NCBI RefSeq assembly: GCF_004331465.1
Contig: NZ_SJKB01000024.1
Span: 30,908-94,907, forward strand
Length of the DNA: 64,000 nt
Source: Kribbella pittospori
GTDB taxonomy: Bacteria > Actinomycetota > Actinomycetes > Propionibacteriales > Kribbellaceae
Reading direction: 5' to 3'
Shown piece by piece: positions 32,515-41,809 of the stretch. Position numbers and translations under genes: made by a program. Each line of letters starts with the position of its first letter. Position 1 is the stretch's first letter. The notes beneath the pieces were generated by a model, which saw only the letters and a program-made list of their open reading frames with translations, ran no database searches and was not told the DNA's origin.

Positions 32515-33291
32515 ATGGACGACCCACTGGAGCTCGGCGGGCGGACGTACACCTCGCGGCTCATCATGGGCACGGGCGGTTCGGCCAACCTGGAAGTGAT
32601 GGAGGAGGCATTGCTTGCCTCCGGCACCCAACTCACCACGGTCGCGATGCGCCGGCTCGGCACCGGCCACGAGGGCTCGGTGCTCGACGTACTGGCGAAG
32701 CACGGTATCGAGGTGCTTCCGAACACTGCCGGTTGTCACACCGCCGCGGAGGCGGTGCTCACCGCGCGGATGGCCCGGGAGGCCCTGCAGACCAACCTGA
32801 TCAAGGTCGAGGTCGTTGCCGACGACCACCTGTTGATGCCCGACCCGGTCGAGTTGCTCGATGCCGTGGACACCTTGGTGGCCGACGGTTTCACCGTGCT
32901 GCCGTACACGAACGACGACCCGATCCTCGCCCGCCGCCTCGAGCAGGCGGGCTGTGCGGCGGTGATGCCGTTGGCGGCACCAATCGGTTCGGCACTCGGG
33001 ATCCGCAACCCGCACAACCTTGCGCTGATCACCGAGGCCGCGAACGTCCCGGTGATCGTCGACGCCGGGATCGGTACGGCGAGCGACGCGGCGCTGGCCA
33101 TGGAGCTCGGGTGTGATGCGGTCATGCTCGCCACCCCGGTCACACGCGCGGAGAAGCCGGCCTTGATGGCGGCCGCGATGCGGGACGCGGTCTCCGCCGG
33201 TCGCGCCGCCCGCCTGGCCGGCCGGGTCCCTCGCCGCTGGCACTCCGCCCTCGCATCCTCGCCGGTGACGGGCCTCGCGTCCCTCACCTAG
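32515..33291 (+). CDS. thiG: Thiazole synthase ThiG
   Basis: A 258-residue TIM-barrel thiazole synthase. Signatures include 'SRLIMGTGGSANLEVMEE', 'VLPNTAGCHTAAEAV', the Schiff-base Lys in NLIKVEVVADD, 'AVMPLAAPIGSALGI' and 'VIVDAGIGTASDAALAMELG'. It builds the thiazole phosphate of thiamine from DXP, dehydroglycine and ThiS-COSH. Control by the upstream TPP riboswitch is expected. The end overlaps the convergent LacI fusion gene by 4 bp. Confidence 0.96.
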   Translation: MDDPLELGGRTYTSRLIMGTGGSANLEVMEEALLASGTQLTTVAMRRLGTGHEGSVLDVLAKHGIEVLPNTAGCHTAAEAVLTARMAREALQTNLIKVEVVADDHLLMPDPVELLDAVDTLVADGFTVLPYTNDDPILARRLEQAGCAAVMPLAAPIGSALGIRNPHNLALITEAANVPVIVDAGIGTASDAALAMELGCDAVMLATPVTRAEKPALMAAAMRDAVSAGRAARLAGRVPRRWHSALASSPVTGLASLT

Positions 33292-35168
33292 AGCAGGCGG
33301 CCAATCAGCGTGCGGGCTTGGGACAAGTCCAACGGATGGTCGAGGAGCAGTGCGCTCAGGGAGAACGAGACCGCCTGCTCGGGCTGCAGGTCCAGAGTGC
33401 CATCCCAAGCCAGGGCAGGACCGGCACCGACGTAGTCCTTGCAGCGGAGGAACCACGGACGAACGTCGCCGGGCTGGAACAGAAGCAGCGTGGTGAAAGC
33501 GTCGGCGCGTTGCTGGATGAAGGCCAGCCAGCGGCTGGTCGAACCGTAGGCGGCGTCGGCGCCCTCACCGGAATCGCTGAGAACAGTAGTGGTCTCGACG
33601 GTCGGCAGGCGCCAGAAGATACCGCCGTACCCAGCGCCGGCGCGGCCGGTGGTGGCAGGGCTGTCGATGCGGACCGGGCCGTAGCGGGCGGTGAAGACGC
33701 TCTCCCAGTCGAGCCGCCAACCGCCTTCGGCCAACGCTCCGCGGAGGAGCCTGCGCTCCGCGAGTTGCGGGCGGCCCTGTTCGTCGTACCAGGTGACCTC
33801 GTCGGTCAAGGCGTCGCCGGCGACGGTGACGCCGCGGCTGCGTTGCTGACCGTGGTTCGGGAGCAGCGTCGGTCCGCGGTCCGGAAGGAACGTCCGGCCA
33901 CCCCAGTGCGACGTACCGTTGACTCCGGCAACGGCCAGCGAGACACCGTAGTGGTGCCGGTGGTCGACCGGGCTGACCTCGGTGAGCGGGTGACCGCCGA
34001 GCGTCCGCACCGGATGCAAGTACGGCCGGGGGGAATGCACCTGCGGCATCCGCCGCCCGAACTCGTAGTGCGCCAGCGGCACGGAGTCGCCGCCAAGCAC
34101 GAACCTGTCCCCCTGCTGCTGCCACCCGACGCGCTCACTCGGAGCATCCCCGAGCAACTGCGTTGCCTGCGGCACCGGTCCGGTGCTCGCCCGCACCGCC
34201 AGCCGAAGATCCGGTACGCCGTCCACGTCGACATCCCCACCAGAGATCGCGGCGTACAACCGCGCCCACGCGAGCTCCCCCAACTCCTGCTGCGGAACCC
34301 GCACCGTCGTCAACGAAGGTACGGCGAACCGCGACAACCCGATATCGTCCATCCCGGCGACAGACACATCGGCCGGTACGGCGACGCCCACTTCGTTGAG
34401 CCGGGCAAGCAACCCGAACGCGACCAGGTCGTTGAACGCGACAACGGCCGTCGCGCGAGACTCCAGCACCCGCTCCACCGCGGCGTACCCGTCCTCGATC
34501 GACCAGCCGCAGTCCAGCCGGACGATCTCGAGATCCGGGATCTCCCGCTGCGCGATGTCCAGCGACCGCAGCCGCGCCTGGTTGGACGAGCTGGCCGGCG
34601 GACCGGCCAGGAACGCGAGCCGACGATGCCCAAGGCCGACCAGGTGGTTCACCACGATCCGTACTGCGCGGCCGTAGTCGACCGCGACGCTGGCGACCTC
34701 CGCCGGGCCGGGCCGGTTGACCAGGATCACCGGCTGGACCTGCGGCAGCAGCTCGAGCAGGCTCTCCTCGTCGAGCCGCGGCGACACCATGATCAACGCA
34801 TCGCACCGCCGGCGGGCCGCCAGCGCGATCCCCGCCTCGGCGGCCGGGTCCTCGTCGGTCTCGGCGACCAGCACCCGGTAGCCCGCCGCGGCCGAGGCGT
34901 TCGTGATGCCGCGAAGGACCTGCTGGAACAGCGGGTTGGCCAGATCCGGGACGACCAGCGCGACCATGTTCGTGCGACCGAGCGAGAGGCTGCGGGCCAG
35001 ATCGCTGGGCCGGTAGTTCAGCCGGTCGGCGGCGGCGCGGACGCGTTCGGCGATGTCCGGAGCGACGGTCAGGCGCCCGTTCATCACCCGCGAGACAGTC
35101 GCCCGCGACACCTCCGCCGCCCGTGCGACATCGGCGATCGTGATCGAGTCCTTCGGTGTCCTGCCCAT
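33288..35168 (-). CDS. LacI-family regulator fused to DUF6807 domain
   Basis: A 626-residue fusion. Residues 1-~335 form a complete LacI-type regulator: 'ITIADVARAAEVSRATVSR' helix-turn-helix, 'AERVRAAADRLNYRPSDLAR' and a periplasmic-binding-like domain ('VAGMDDIGLSRFAVPSLTTV'). Residues ~345-620 match the DUF6807 (PmoA-like) domain, recognisable by SPVDHRHHYGVSLAVAGVNG and 'RWLDWESVFTA'-like segments. DUF6807 usually occurs alone in sugar-catabolic loci. The fusion suggests a regulator whose ligand is also the DUF6807 substrate. ATG 35168 follows GGAAGA. It is divergent from a hydrolase gene across a perfect operator. Confidence 0.88.
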   Translation of the reverse strand: MGRTPKDSITIADVARAAEVSRATVSRVMNGRLTVAPDIAERVRAAADRLNYRPSDLARSLSLGRTNMVALVVPDLANPLFQQVLRGITNASAAAGYRVLVAETDEDPAAEAGIALAARRRCDALIMVSPRLDEESLLELLPQVQPVILVNRPGPAEVASVAVDYGRAVRIVVNHLVGLGHRRLAFLAGPPASSSNQARLRSLDIAQREIPDLEIVRLDCGWSIEDGYAAVERVLESRATAVVAFNDLVAFGLLARLNEVGVAVPADVSVAGMDDIGLSRFAVPSLTTVRVPQQELGELAWARLYAAISGGDVDVDGVPDLRLAVRASTGPVPQATQLLGDAPSERVGWQQQGDRFVLGGDSVPLAHYEFGRRMPQVHSPRPYLHPVRTLGGHPLTEVSPVDHRHHYGVSLAVAGVNGTSHWGGRTFLPDRGPTLLPNHGQQRSRGVTVAGDALTDEVTWYDEQGRPQLAERRLLRGALAEGGWRLDWESVFTARYGPVRIDSPATTGRAGAGYGGIFWRLPTVETTTVLSDSGEGADAAYGSTSRWLAFIQQRADAFTTLLLFQPGDVRPWFLRCKDYVGAGPALAWDGTLDLQPEQAVSFSLSALLLDHPLDLSQARTLIGRLL

Positions 35169-35256
35169 GCGCCGTCTTCCGTTCGTCCCCGCCCGGTTGG
35201 GAAACCGCCTTCCGAAGCCTATTCGAGCCGCGGCCACTGTGTTACCTTCTCAGGAA

Positions 35257-35270
35257 AGAAACCGGTTTCT
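35257..35270. promoter_or_regulatory. LacI-type operator palindrome
   Basis: AGAAACCGGTTTCT is a perfect 14-bp palindrome with the central CG typical of LacI-family operators. It lies between the divergent LacI-DUF6807 gene and the hydrolase gene, 18 nt before the latter's start. Confidence 0.75.
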
Positions 35271-35287
35271 CAACCCTGTGAGGTGGC

Positions 35288-36319
35288 GTGAGACCCAGTG
35301 CACTGGGCGGGTACGACGACTGGCCGGACTTCGTCCGGGACACCCTGCCACTGACCGGGGACGAACTGACCACCAAGGTCGCCGGACTGCTCGGCGTACC
35401 GGAGCCCGGCGCCGCGCCCGCCGTGCGGACAGTGGACGAGTGGCAGGCGGATGGCGTCCACACCAGTGAACTGGAGTGGACCACGCCGTTCGGACCGCCG
35501 ACGCGTGCGTGGTTGCTCCGACCGGCGGGGCGAGCGCCGCGGGCGGCATTGCTCGGTCTGCACTGCCATGCCGGAGTGAAGTCGATCGGCGCCGAGCGAC
35601 TGGTCGACGTACCGCAGCCCAGCCGGGTCGCGATCAGGGTCCGTGACGACCTGTACGAGGGTCAGCCTGCCGCCAATGTGCTCGCCCGCGCCGGCTTCGT
35701 GGTCCTGTGTCATGACACCTTCGCCTGGGGTTCCCGCCGCTTCGAGTTGGCGGCCGAGGACGACGAGTCGTACGACGTCGCCGCCAGATCGCACGAACAT
35801 ACCGTCGCGAAGGCGGCCGGGATCCTCGGTACGTCGCTGGCCGGCATGGTCGCGTACGACGACCTGACCGCGCTCAGCGTGCTGCGCAGAGTCGACGGCG
35901 TGGACAAGGTCGGCGTCTTCGGCCTGTCCGGCGGTGGTGGCCGCGCCGCGATCCTCACCGCGCTCGATCCCGGCATCGCGGCGTCGGCCGTGGTCTGCAT
36001 GATGACCACCTTCGCCGGGCTCATCCCGTCGTACGTCGACGTCCACTCGTGGCTGTTCTCGACGCCCGGCCTGGCCCGGCACCTCGATCACCCAACGCTC
36101 GCCGCCGGCCGCGCCCGCCACCAGCAACTCGTCGTGTACGCCGAGGACGACGAACTGTTCAGTCCGGCCGGCATGCACGACGCCGACCGAGAACTCACCG
36201 AACACTTCCACTACGGGCCCGGCAGCTACGAAGGCGTGTTCCTCCCCGGCCGGCACCGCTTCGACGCCGGGATGCAGCGAATCGTCGGCGACTTCCTCAC
36301 CAAGGCGTTGTATACCTGA
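35288..36319 (+). CDS. Alpha/beta hydrolase (dienelactone-hydrolase/acetyl-esterase type)
   Basis: A 343-residue cytosolic hydrolase. The core shows 'AALLGLHCHAGVKSIG', 'GFVVLCHDTFAWGSRRFE', nucleophile motif GLSGGGGRAA, a catalytic Asp region YAEDDELFSP and the His in FLPGRHRFDAG. Its closest style is carbohydrate-related acetyl esterase. It lies under the LacI-type operator and is followed after 29 nt by a RidA gene, so the two form a regulated unit. Substrate is presumably an acylated or lactone intermediate of sugar catabolism. Confidence 0.85.
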   Translation: MRPSALGGYDDWPDFVRDTLPLTGDELTTKVAGLLGVPEPGAAPAVRTVDEWQADGVHTSELEWTTPFGPPTRAWLLRPAGRAPRAALLGLHCHAGVKSIGAERLVDVPQPSRVAIRVRDDLYEGQPAANVLARAGFVVLCHDTFAWGSRRFELAAEDDESYDVAARSHEHTVAKAAGILGTSLAGMVAYDDLTALSVLRRVDGVDKVGVFGLSGGGGRAAILTALDPGIAASAVVCMMTTFAGLIPSYVDVHSWLFSTPGLARHLDHPTLAAGRARHQQLVVYAEDDELFSPAGMHDADRELTEHFHYGPGSYEGVFLPGRHRFDAGMQRIVGDFLTKALYT

Positions 36320-36348
36320 GTGCGGACGACCCGACTCTGGAGGAACTC

Positions 36349-36738
36349 TTGAGCAAGCTCTCACACCCGCAACCGGAAAGTGTTGCCCCGGGCAACGGTT
36401 ACAGCCATGTCGCGACCGGACCCGGACAGTGGGTGGCGATCGCCGGGCAGGTCGCACTGGACGCCGACGGCACGTTCGTCGGCGTCGGCGACCCGGCCGC
36501 CCAGGCGCGGCAGGTGTTCGCGAACCTGGACGCCTGCCTCAAGGCCGCCGGCGCCACCTTCGCCGACGTGGTCAAGCTGAACTTCTTCGTCACCGACATC
36601 GCCTACCTGCCGGCGATCCGCGCCGCCCGTGACGCGTACGTCGACACCACCAATCCGCCCGCGGGCACCGCGGTCCAGGTGGTCGCACTCTTCAGCCCCG
36701 ACGCCCTGCTCGAGGTCGAGGCCTACGCGATCGTCTAA
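36349..36738 (+). CDS. RidA-family (YjgF/YER057c) protein
   Basis: A 129-residue RidA-like protein with 'YSHVATGPGQWVAIAGQVA', 'QARQVFANLDACLKAAGATFADVVKLNFFVTDI' spread over residues 45-78 and 'PPAGTAVQVVALFSPDALLEVEAYAI'-type C-terminus. The family hydrolyses reactive enamine/imine intermediates or related compounds. TTG 36349 is chosen because GGAGGA stands 4-5 nt upstream and no other start fits. It ends 3 nt into the convergent gene. Probably co-transcribed with the hydrolase. Confidence 0.88.
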   Translation: MSKLSHPQPESVAPGNGYSHVATGPGQWVAIAGQVALDADGTFVGVGDPAAQARQVFANLDACLKAAGATFADVVKLNFFVTDIAYLPAIRAARDAYVDTTNPPAGTAVQVVALFSPDALLEVEAYAIV

Positions 36739-37607
36739 CGCAACAGGTCGACGGCAACGCGCGCGGCCTCACCGATCGCGGCGTCGACCCGAGGCTGGCG
36801 GAAGTCGCCGCGAGCAGCGAGCGTGAACACGGCGATCGCAAACGCAGCGCCTCCCGGCAGCGTGACGACCCCAACCTCATGCCGCAAAGCTCCGAACGTC
36901 CCGGTCTTCCCCGCGACGCGTACGCCGTCGTGCGGGAAGCCGGACGCCAGCCGGTGCATGAACAGCTGCCGATGCATCGTCGCCCGGACGAACGCCGTCT
37001 GCTCCTCCGACAACAACTCCCCTGTCCACAATCGGCGCAGCAGTGTCGTCAGGTCACGCGGGCTACTGGCCGACCCGTTCGCCGCCTCATACACGCCGAC
37101 GGGATCGGTCCGATCGTTGTCGGCGAGTACGGCGAGCGCCGCGTCCGGATCGTCCACCCCGGTCCGACGCTGCAGGTCACGCAGGTTACCCGCGGTCCCC
37201 CGTCGTACCCAGGTTCGCTTCAGGCCGAAGGACTCCAGCAGTTCCGCCAGCCGTTGCAAACCGACCACATCGAGCAGCGCGTCCGCGGAGGCGTTGTCGG
37301 ACACGGTCATCATCGACACCGCGAGGTCCCGCAGCGACATCGTCACTGGGTCCGCGAGGATCGACACCCCAGTCGGTCCGGCCGTCCGCGTGGACGGATC
37401 CAGCGTCAACTGCTGCCGCGGATCGACCTCGCCCAGATCGACCAGCCGGCAAAAGCCCGCGAGCAACGGCACCTTGTAGACCGACGCCATCGGTACGACG
37501 GTGTCCGCGTCGACCTCGACCGTCGAGTCCGGCGAGTCGAGCGCGACCGCGTGCAGCCAGCCGCGGACACCGGCGTCCTCGAAGACCGCGCGGATCCGGG
37601 CGCTCAT
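36735..37607 (-). CDS. Class A beta-lactamase-like serine hydrolase, cytosolic
   Basis: A 290-residue protein with the penicillin-binding fold motifs SVYK (Ser42-Lys45), SDN (103-105) and KTGT (234-237). A Glu166-type ExxLN motif is not visible in the omega-loop region (~150-185), and there is no signal peptide. It may therefore be a penicilloyl-binding or esterase-type relative rather than an active exported beta-lactamase. The start overlaps the stop of a LysR gene (ATGA), so regulator and enzyme are co-translated, unlike the usual divergent ampR-ampC layout. Confidence 0.85.
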   Translation of the reverse strand: MSARIRAVFEDAGVRGWLHAVALDSPDSTVEVDADTVVPMASVYKVPLLAGFCRLVDLGEVDPRQQLTLDPSTRTAGPTGVSILADPVTMSLRDLAVSMMTVSDNASADALLDVVGLQRLAELLESFGLKRTWVRRGTAGNLRDLQRRTGVDDPDAALAVLADNDRTDPVGVYEAANGSASSPRDLTTLLRRLWTGELLSEEQTAFVRATMHRQLFMHRLASGFPHDGVRVAGKTGTFGALRHEVGVVTLPGGAAFAIAVFTLAARGDFRQPRVDAAIGEAARVAVDLLR

Positions 37608-38485
37608 GACGCCACCATCGCATCGGTCAACCGAGCCATCACGTCCGCCGGGCGGAGGAACGGCGTACGCGTCCTGGACCACACCAGGCGAAGACGCACC
37701 GGCAGTGGATTGTCGACAATGCGATGCCTGCCGACTCCAGGTGCCGTCAGCGAAGGATCGGCGGTCACCACGATCGCCTGGCCGGCGGCCGCCATCGCGA
37801 GTCCAGCCCGCTCGTCCGTGACCACGACCGTGCCACCGTCCGGCCGATGCAGCGCGAGCGTGTCCAGGAACAGATCCCGAGCCGCCGGCGCCTCGGCCCG
37901 CGGCCGGACGGCGATCGGCACCCCGGTCAACCGCCGCAGCGCGACCTCCTCCCCGTCCTTCGCTCCGAGTGCCTTCGGTGCAAGTGCCCACGTCGGTAGC
38001 AATGTCACCGGTCCGGCCTCGAGCCCATCGAGTACGGCGGGATGCAGTACGGCGGCCAACGTCAACCGACCCGCGGACACCTGACCCACGAGCGAACTGG
38101 TCGGCGCAGACACCACAGTCACCCGACTACCCGGGATCGCAGCACCACAGGCCGCCGCGACCGCCGCACCGGCCGACGGCGGGACCTCCGGCGCCAGCCC
38201 GAGCCGGATCTCGGGACCTTCCGGATCACGCGACACCGCGGCCTGGCGCAGTTCCTCCATCGAGGTCAGCGCGCGGCGGGCGTACGGCAGCAAGTCGGCG
38301 CCGGCCGGCGTCAGCTCGACTCGGCCTTGCCCGCGCTCGGACAGCTTGGCGCCGACCAGCGCCTCCAGCCGGCGCAGCCCCTGCGACAGCGGCGGCTGGG
38401 TGATGCCGACCGCCCTGGCGGCGTCGCCGAAGTGCTGCTCCTCGGCCAGCGCGATGAAGATCTGCAGATGCCGTTCGGTCAGCAT
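37604..38485 (-). CDS. LysR-family transcriptional regulator
   Basis: A 293-residue LysR regulator with an N-terminal helix-turn-helix ('QIFIALAEEQHFGDAARAVG', 'TQPPLSQGLRRLEALVGAKL') and a C-terminal effector-binding domain. It heads an operon with the beta-lactamase-like gene. It is divergent from the metallo-hydrolase gene at 38602 and may also control it. Confidence 0.93.
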   Translation of the reverse strand: MLTERHLQIFIALAEEQHFGDAARAVGITQPPLSQGLRRLEALVGAKLSERGQGRVELTPAGADLLPYARRALTSMEELRQAAVSRDPEGPEIRLGLAPEVPPSAGAAVAAACGAAIPGSRVTVVSAPTSSLVGQVSAGRLTLAAVLHPAVLDGLEAGPVTLLPTWALAPKALGAKDGEEVALRRLTGVPIAVRPRAEAPAARDLFLDTLALHRPDGGTVVVTDERAGLAMAAAGQAIVVTADPSLTAPGVGRHRIVDNPLPVRLRLVWSRTRTPFLRPADVMARLTDAMVAS

Positions 38486-38601
38486 TGACCCGGCTGACCT
38501 GCGGCGATATCTCCAGACAATCGATTCATACGCAAGAGCATATTCGACAGACCACGGTGCCCCGCCTTGACTGAAGCCCCAGTACGACGAGAGGAGACAG
38601 C

Positions 38602-39534
38602 GTGAAGGTGAGTCGTCGAGGCATCCTGACCGGCGCGGCCGCGACCGCCGCCGGAGCCACCGGAGTCATCGGAATGGCCACCCGCGGCGAAGCGGCACCA
38701 ACAGCGAGCACACCCACGGACCGGACGCCGGTCGAGTTCACCTGGCTCGGCACCCACGCGTGGCAGATCCGGTGCGGCCAGCACATCGTGCTGACCGATC
38801 CGTGGCTGACCCGCTTCGAAACCGGGACGTTCACGCCGGACGGCGTGAACCCCAAGACCAAACTGGTGATCGACGAGGCCGTGATCGACCGCCACCTCAC
38901 CGCGGCAGACGCGATCCTCGTGCACCACGGGCATTACGACCACATGGCCGACGTACCGTACGTCGCGCAGAAGACGCAGGCGACGGTCCTCGGCACCCAG
39001 TCGCACGTCAACCTGCTGCGGGCGATGCGGACGCCGAAGGACCTGCTGTCGCCCGTGCGAGGCGGTGAGTACCTGGCATTCGACGGCTTCACCATCGAGG
39101 TCTTCCCGTCGCTGCACTCGTGTGGCGGGAAGCGGCACGACTACGCGTTCGCCGGCTACCGTCTCGACGCCGTACCGCCCCGGCCGCGGGTGATCGAGGA
39201 CCTGGTCGAGGGCGGCACGCTCGCGTACGTGATCACGATCGGCGGCCTGCGCATTCTCAGTCTGAGTACGGCGAACTTCGACCCGAACGCACTGCGCGAC
39301 CTCGAGGTCGACGTGGTCCTGGCTGCGCCAGGCGGCGAGCCCAGCATCACCGACCGACTGCTTCGCACCATCAAGCCGGTGCGCACGGTGCTGGCGACGC
39401 ATTGGGACGACTTCGGCAAGCCGCTCGATCAGCCGGCCGTGCCGTGGACGGACCTCACCCCGCTGCGCACGTCCGTCGAGCGCACCGGGGCGAAGTTCGT
39501 CGTACTCGAGTTGCTGGCGAAGGTCACGCTCTGA
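38602..39534 (+). CDS. Tat-exported MBL-fold metallo-hydrolase
   Basis: A 310-residue metallo-beta-lactamase-fold protein. The N-terminus SRRGILTGAAATAAG is a twin-arginine signal with AxA-like cleavage near residue 32. The zinc motif is HHGHYDH (HxHxDH variant), with later His in FPSLHSCGGKRHDYA and ATHWDDFG. The family resembles exported UlaG/NAPE-PLD-like hydrolases. GTG 38602 follows GAGAGGAGAC. Divergent from the LysR gene. Substrate unknown. Confidence 0.87.
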   Translation: MKVSRRGILTGAAATAAGATGVIGMATRGEAAPTASTPTDRTPVEFTWLGTHAWQIRCGQHIVLTDPWLTRFETGTFTPDGVNPKTKLVIDEAVIDRHLTAADAILVHHGHYDHMADVPYVAQKTQATVLGTQSHVNLLRAMRTPKDLLSPVRGGEYLAFDGFTIEVFPSLHSCGGKRHDYAFAGYRLDAVPPRPRVIEDLVEGGTLAYVITIGGLRILSLSTANFDPNALRDLEVDVVLAAPGGEPSITDRLLRTIKPVRTVLATHWDDFGKPLDQPAVPWTDLTPLRTSVERTGAKFVVLELLAKVTL

Positions 39535-40273
39535 CGCGGTAGTGGTACTGCGAGACCGTTTGGAAGCCAAGGCGGTCGTACAGGGCACGGGCCGGGGTGT
39601 TGGCCTCGACGACGCACAGGAAGACGCGCTCGACACCCCGGCTCGTTGCCTCCTGCAACAAGGCGCGGATGACCGCGCGGGCCAGGCCCTGACGACGGAA
39701 GGCTTCGTCGACGGCCAGGCAGTAGAGGCCTGCCCAGTCGTCGACCAGCGCGAGCCGGCCGATCGCCTTGGCGTCCTCGGCCTGACCCGGCAGGACGGCG
39801 TAGAGCGCACGGCCGCGCTCGAGGATCTGCTGGGCGGAGGCCTGCTCGGCCGGACCGCCGCCGCGACCGTCGACGGCCCACCAGCACTTCATCCAGCGGT
39901 CACTGGGCACCGAGGAAATATTCACGTCGGCATCCGACTCGGGGAGCTCGGCGAGTACGTCGGTGATCGCGGCGCACTGCACCATTGTCGGATTCCGGAC
40001 CTGGTAGCCACGCGCCTCGAGCTGGGCGTCCAGGTCGGTCGGCTGGGCTGCCGGGCTGATCTGGAACGACGGCGTGATGCCGTGCGCCTGGTACAGGTTT
40101 TCCACGTAGTCCAAGGCTTTTCCGAGGTCGAACGGCGCACCCGCCGGGAGCACCGAGTTGGCTCGGAGGGTGACACCGTCGTTGCGTCGGACCAGCCAGC
40201 CGTCCAGCTCGGTGCTGTGCGCGGCGGGCCAGCCCTGGTTCATCAGGTTGTCGATGCAAGCAGCGGTTATCAC
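39524..40273 (-). CDS. GNAT-family N-acetyltransferase
   Basis: A 249-residue acetyltransferase with a weak N-terminal domain and a C-terminal GNAT core ('LYCLAVDEAFRRQGLARAVIRALLQEA', containing the acetyl-CoA loop RRQGLA, then 'LCVVEANTPARALYDRLGF'). Two-domain GNATs of this kind act on small amines or proteins. GTG 40273 is selected; the ribosome site is weak and an upstream ATG at 40309 is possible. Overlaps the convergent metallo-hydrolase by 11 nt. Confidence 0.83.
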   Translation of the reverse strand: MITAACIDNLMNQGWPAAHSTELDGWLVRRNDGVTLRANSVLPAGAPFDLGKALDYVENLYQAHGITPSFQISPAAQPTDLDAQLEARGYQVRNPTMVQCAAITDVLAELPESDADVNISSVPSDRWMKCWWAVDGRGGGPAEQASAQQILERGRALYAVLPGQAEDAKAIGRLALVDDWAGLYCLAVDEAFRRQGLARAVIRALLQEATSRGVERVFLCVVEANTPARALYDRLGFQTVSQYHYRVRA

Positions 40274-40325
40274 CCGTCCGAGCCTAGAACCATCCGGATT
40301 GAATTGCAACCGAATGGAAGATTAT

Positions 40326-41735
40326 TCATCGAGCGCGTAAGGATCCGATCGCGTCCGCGAGCAGGTCGATGCCCTCGACAACAGCCTTCTGGGTCAATCC
40401 GCCGTACCCGAAGACCAGCCCGGCCGGTCCCGGCGACGCGACCCAGTACGGCATCAGTCCGTAGACGCCGAGGCCGCGTTCGAGCGCCGCCGCCTGGACG
40501 TCCGCCTCGGTCAGATCCGGTGGCAGCAACGTCATCACGTGCAGGCCGGCGGAGATCCCGACCGGCACCAGCTCGGGCAATCGCGCCGCGAGCCGCTCGA
40601 CGAGCGTGTCCCTCAGCAACCGGTACCGCGGCCGCATCCGGCGTAGGTGCCGATCGAACTCACCGCGAGCCACGAAGTCCGCGAACGCCAACTGGTCGAA
40701 CACCGGCGACCCGCGGTCGTCCATCAGCTTCGCGCGCGACATTGGCTCGACCAGCCTGGTCGGCAAGATCAGCCAGCCCAGCCGCAACCCGGGCGCCAGC
40801 GTCTTGCTCGCAGTACCGGCGTACGCGACCCGGTCCGGCGCCAGACCCTGCATCGCACCGATCGGCTCGCGGTCGTACCGGTACTCCGCGTCGTAGTCGT
40901 CCTCGATGACCAGCCGATCGCCCTCGGCGGCCCACGCCACCAGCGCCGCCCGCGTCTCCGCCGACGCGACCGCGCCGGTCGGGAACTGGTGCGCAGCCGT
41001 CACGAGGACGACGTCCGCCCCCGACCGCTCGAGCGCCTCCACGTCAATGCCCGACTCCAGCACCGGTACGCCGACCGCCGCGAGACCGGCTGCTCGAGCC
41101 ACCTCGCGCAGATCGTTGTCGGACGGATCCTCGACCGCCAGACAGCGATACCCCTGCTCGGCAAGGACCTGCAGGAGCAACCGCGATCCCTGCGCGAAGC
41201 CATTGCAGATCATCATGTGTTCCGGACGGGCCGCCGTACCGCGGACTCGGTTGAGGTAGTCGGACAGCGCCGTCCGCAGCTCGATCGTGCCGCGCCCGTC
41301 CAGATAGGCGAGGCTTTGGTACGGCGTCTCGTTCAGCACCCGCCGGATCGAGCGGAGCCACGCGGCGCGCGGGAACTGCGAGACGTCCGGACGGCTGTAG
41401 CGGAAGTCGATCCGCGGCTCCCCGGCCGGCGTCGCGACCGCGCCGTCCGGCTCGACGATCTCCACCGGCGCGACCTGCGTGTATCCACCGCCCCGGCTGA
41501 CCAGATATCCCTCCGCGACCAACTGCTGATAGGCCTCGACCACGACGCCTCGGGACAGGCCGAGGTCGTCCGCCAGCGCGCGGGTCGACGGCATCACGGT
41601 GTCGGCGCGCAGCAGGCCCTCGCGGATCCGGGCCCGGATCCCGCCTTCGAGCTGCTGATGGAGTGGCACTCCGGCGTCCCGGCGGAGCTCGACCAGCAAC
41701 TCACCGGCGCCTGAACTGGTCCTGATTCGGCTCAC
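40326..41735 (-). CDS. MocR/PdxR-type GntR-aminotransferase regulator
   Basis: A 469-residue regulator with a GntR winged helix ('IRARIREGLLRADTVMPSTR', 'DDLGLSRGVVVEAYQQLVAEGYL') and a fold-type I aminotransferase domain ('LVIEDDYDAEYRYD', 'AYAGTASKTLAPGLRLG' with the PLP Lys). It is divergent from an FAD-dependent oxidoreductase gene by 74 bp and probably regulates it. It is the second MocR in this window and is only distantly similar to the first. Confidence 0.93.
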   Translation of the reverse strand: MSRIRTSSGAGELLVELRRDAGVPLHQQLEGGIRARIREGLLRADTVMPSTRALADDLGLSRGVVVEAYQQLVAEGYLVSRGGGYTQVAPVEIVEPDGAVATPAGEPRIDFRYSRPDVSQFPRAAWLRSIRRVLNETPYQSLAYLDGRGTIELRTALSDYLNRVRGTAARPEHMMICNGFAQGSRLLLQVLAEQGYRCLAVEDPSDNDLREVARAAGLAAVGVPVLESGIDVEALERSGADVVLVTAAHQFPTGAVASAETRAALVAWAAEGDRLVIEDDYDAEYRYDREPIGAMQGLAPDRVAYAGTASKTLAPGLRLGWLILPTRLVEPMSRAKLMDDRGSPVFDQLAFADFVARGEFDRHLRRMRPRYRLLRDTLVERLAARLPELVPVGISAGLHVMTLLPPDLTEADVQAAALERGLGVYGLMPYWVASPGPAGLVFGYGGLTQKAVVEGIDLLADAIGSLRAR

Positions 41736-41809
41736 GAAACTGGACCTTATCGGAGTACCGCTTCGCTGTCAGGGTGGTGGACACAACCCGCTGCGAAGGA
41801 GCCAGAACG

